From Lachnoclostridium sp. UBA903 (GTDB taxonomy: Bacteria > Bacillota > Clostridia > Lachnospirales > Lachnospiraceae), in assembly GCA_002294045.1 (NCBI GenBank), contig DBEP01000108.1, positions 59,997 to 68,702 on the forward strand: 8,706 nt of DNA, read 5' to 3'. Positions 7,026 through 8,706 of this stretch are shown here, in pieces. Below the pieces are notes generated by a model, which saw only the letters and a program-made list of their open reading frames with translations, had not been told where the DNA came from and did no database searches. A program made the translations under genes and the position numbers. Position 1 is the stretch's first letter; every line of letters starts with the position of its first letter.

Positions 7026-8621
7026 ATGGTGGACAAACTAAAACAGATACCGGTTCAGCTATTAAATCAATGGAATAAATATACAAGTAAACAGAAAACA
7101 ATTATTATCAGTGTAATTGCAACTGTTTTTTTGGCATTAATTGTCCTAGTTACATTTATGAACAGGACGCAATATGAAACATTAATCGTAAATGAAACTA
7201 CGAAAGATGCAAGTGTTGTAGCGGAACTGTTAGAAGAAAAAGGTATCGCGTATCAGCTTGGTAGTGACAAAGTTACCATAATGGTAGATAAAAAGAAATA
7301 TTCGGATGCTCTTCTGTTGGTTTACAGCAGTGATGTTCCTACTTCCGGATTAACTTTGGAACAATTGATGAGCAATGACTTAAGCACCACAAACAGCGAT
7401 CGGAATCTAAAGAACCATTTGTACATACAATCTGAAATAAGAAAATATTTAATTACGATGACTGGAATCAAGGATGCCCAGGTTACCTATGTACCCCAGG
7501 AAAACACTTACAGCGTCTTATCTGATAAGCAGGATTATCCAGCCAGTGTAGCATTAACCATTGCAGATAATTTTGATATATCTACTGCTCAGGCGGTAGC
7601 AGAATATGTTGCCGCGGCAATCGGTAATGAATCTACAGAGAAAATTAAGGTTATTGATCAGAACGGTAATCTGTTATTTGGCGGAAAAGATGATTTATAT
7701 TCGGGAAGTGCCAGCTCTGTCTTGGAATATCGTGAAAAACTTCAAAATAATTATAACAATAATATATATATGCTTATGATGAAATTAGGCTATGACGATG
7801 TCCAGCCTATGTTTAACTGGGTTCTAAATATGGATAAGGTTACTGAACTGTACACAGAGCAGATACCGGCAGAAGGTCAGGATCAGGGTTTATACAAGAC
7901 ATATTATTCTTATGAAGCCCAAAATACAAGCGGCAGTTCGGGAGGAACACCCGGTACGGATTCCAATGATGAAACATCCTATGACATTCAAACAGACCAA
8001 AATCAGGGTTCATCCTCTTCTACGGTTCAGATAGAATATCTGCCGAGTGAAAGGGTAACCAATACGGAATATGAGGTCGGCGCCGTTATTCCGGACCAGT
8101 CCTCGGGAAGTATTGTCTGCACCAGGGTTGTTACTTACAGAGAAGAAGACCTGGAGGCACAGGGCTTATTAGAGGGTACGACCTTTGAACAATATGCTCT
8201 GGCAAATCAGGACAGAATACAGGTTACAGTCGAGGATGATATTTATAATATGGTGTCTCTTGCCACAGGAATACCGGTAGACCGTTTATCTATTATTACA
8301 TATGATCAGCCGGTATTTGTTCCGAAAGAATCCAGTGCAAGAGGTTTAACTTTCTACCTCCAGATTATTTTAGCCATATTAATCATTGCTTTATTAATAT
8401 ATGTAGTATTTAAGGGTACGTCGCCGGTTGAAGTGACGGAATTAGAACCGGAATTATCGGTAGAGCAGCTGTTAGCCACTACCAAGGAGAATCAATCTTT
8501 GGATGATATTGAATTCAGTGAAAAATCAGAAACCAAGAAGCTGATTGAAAAGTTTGTGGATGAAAATCCGGATGCGGTTGCACAATTGCTGAGAAACTGG
8601 CTGAATGACGAATGGGGATAA
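7026..8621 (+). CDS. fliF: Flagellar MS-ring protein FliF
   Basis: 531 residues, complete and typical in length. FliF forms the MS ring in the cytoplasmic membrane, the platform for the rod, the export gate and the FliG rotor ring. A short cytoplasmic N-terminus leads into the first membrane helix (about 25-45). The periplasmic YscJ/FliF ring-building domains follow (about 46-215), with SDVPTSGLT (102-110) and LYIQSEIRKYLITMTGIKDAQV (132-153). The RBM3/beta-collar region (about 230-430) contains a polar low-complexity stretch (299-335) rich in Ser, Gly, Thr, Asp and Gln. The second membrane helix is about 442-463. The C-terminal FliG-binding tail (about 474-531) ends with DAVAQLLRNWLNDEWG, so the protein is not truncated. 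AGAGGAG (7012-7018) lies 7 nt before the ATG, and a second in-frame stop (TAG, 8622-8624) follows directly. Confidence 0.97.
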   Translation: MVDKLKQIPVQLLNQWNKYTSKQKTIIISVIATVFLALIVLVTFMNRTQYETLIVNETTKDASVVAELLEEKGIAYQLGSDKVTIMVDKKKYSDALLLVYSSDVPTSGLTLEQLMSNDLSTTNSDRNLKNHLYIQSEIRKYLITMTGIKDAQVTYVPQENTYSVLSDKQDYPASVALTIADNFDISTAQAVAEYVAAAIGNESTEKIKVIDQNGNLLFGGKDDLYSGSASSVLEYREKLQNNYNNNIYMLMMKLGYDDVQPMFNWVLNMDKVTELYTEQIPAEGQDQGLYKTYYSYEAQNTSGSSGGTPGTDSNDETSYDIQTDQNQGSSSSTVQIEYLPSERVTNTEYEVGAVIPDQSSGSIVCTRVVTYREEDLEAQGLLEGTTFEQYALANQDRIQVTVEDDIYNMVSLATGIPVDRLSIITYDQPVFVPKESSARGLTFYLQIILAILIIALLIYVVFKGTSPVEVTELEPELSVEQLLATTKENQSLDDIEFSEKSETKKLIEKFVDENPDAVAQLLRNWLNDEWG

Positions 8622-8706
8622 TAGTGTGAAATAAAAGACATTTCACACTTATTATTAGACAACGACATCCAAAAAGCAGATGTCTTATGTCGGCAGTATC
8701 GCAAGC
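8622..8706 (+). other. fliF 3' junction; expected fliG start not recognisable
   Basis: The next gene in this operon type is fliG, usually adjoining or overlapping fliF. None of the available ATGs looks right. ATG 8605 inside fliF reads MTNGDNSVK and stops at 8632-8634. ATG 8612 stops after five codons. ATG 8680 (MSYVGSIAS) and ATG 8687 (MSAVSQ) stay open to the window edge but lack a ribosome binding site and do not resemble a FliG N-terminus. The frame from 8625 to the end is open but has no ATG, GTG or TTG. A 6-bp inverted repeat, GACATC/GATGTC (8664-8669 and 8679-8684), follows the larger hairpin. Confidence 0.5.
8623..8649 (+). other. Perfect 10-bp hairpin just after fliF
   Basis: AGTGTGAAAT (8623-8632) is an exact reverse complement of ATTTCACACT (8640-8649) around the loop AAAAGAC. 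It begins 1 nt after the fliF stop. TATTATTAG follows instead of a run of T, so it is a poor intrinsic terminator. The symmetry is directly visible; the role is unknown. It may be an RNA-processing or stability element within the operon, or the terminal hairpin of an inserted element. Confidence 0.75.

Noticed and set aside
1..8706. CRISPR arrays, tRNA or rRNA genes, prophage genes, transposases or defence genes
   Set aside because: None is visible; apart from the unexplained fliF 3' junction, the window is ordinary conserved chromosomal DNA.

Overview
The window is low-GC DNA with a clostridial gene set and strong AGGAGG-type ribosome binding sites, most of them 7 nt before an ATG. CodY is found only in Firmicutes, and the flagellar genes show that the organism is probably motile. 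The divergent CodY and the gene order suggest Clostridia, perhaps a Lachnospiraceae-like lineage; this is an inference from the proteins and not a placement. All supported genes lie on the + strand.

Region 1 (1-4576) holds DNA-processing genes: the 3' nine-tenths of a ComM/YifB AAA+ ATPase gene, dprA and topA. They are separated by 32 and 38 nt and look co-transcribed. ComM and DprA act on incoming or recombining DNA strands, and TopA relaxes negative supercoils. Region 2 (4577-4825) is a 249-nt intergenic leader with a candidate promoter, a possible CodY operator, a perfect 12-bp hairpin and a 10-nt direct repeat. Region 3 (4826-5596) is codY, the global nutrient-responsive repressor.

Region 4 (5597-5831) is a regulatory gap. 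It holds a strong rho-independent terminator (5686-5722) and at least two sigma-A-type promoters driving the flagellar operon. A CodY-box-like site (12/15 match) overlaps the codY stop codon. Region 5 (5832-8621) is the start of a flagellar basal-body operon, flgB-flgC-fliE-fliF, which encodes proximal rod proteins, the rod/MS-ring adaptor and the MS ring. The next gene should be fliG. The last 85 nt instead hold a 10-bp hairpin, a second weaker hairpin and no convincing start site.

The order matches the well-known Bacillus subtilis smf(dprA)-topA-...-codY-flgB-flgC-fliE-fliF cluster, but without trmFO, xerC/codV, hslV and hslU between topA and codY. Most of the window is therefore conserved housekeeping DNA, and I see no novel multi-gene system. 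The points worth a second look are the regulatory DNA on both sides of codY and the unusual fliF 3' junction.
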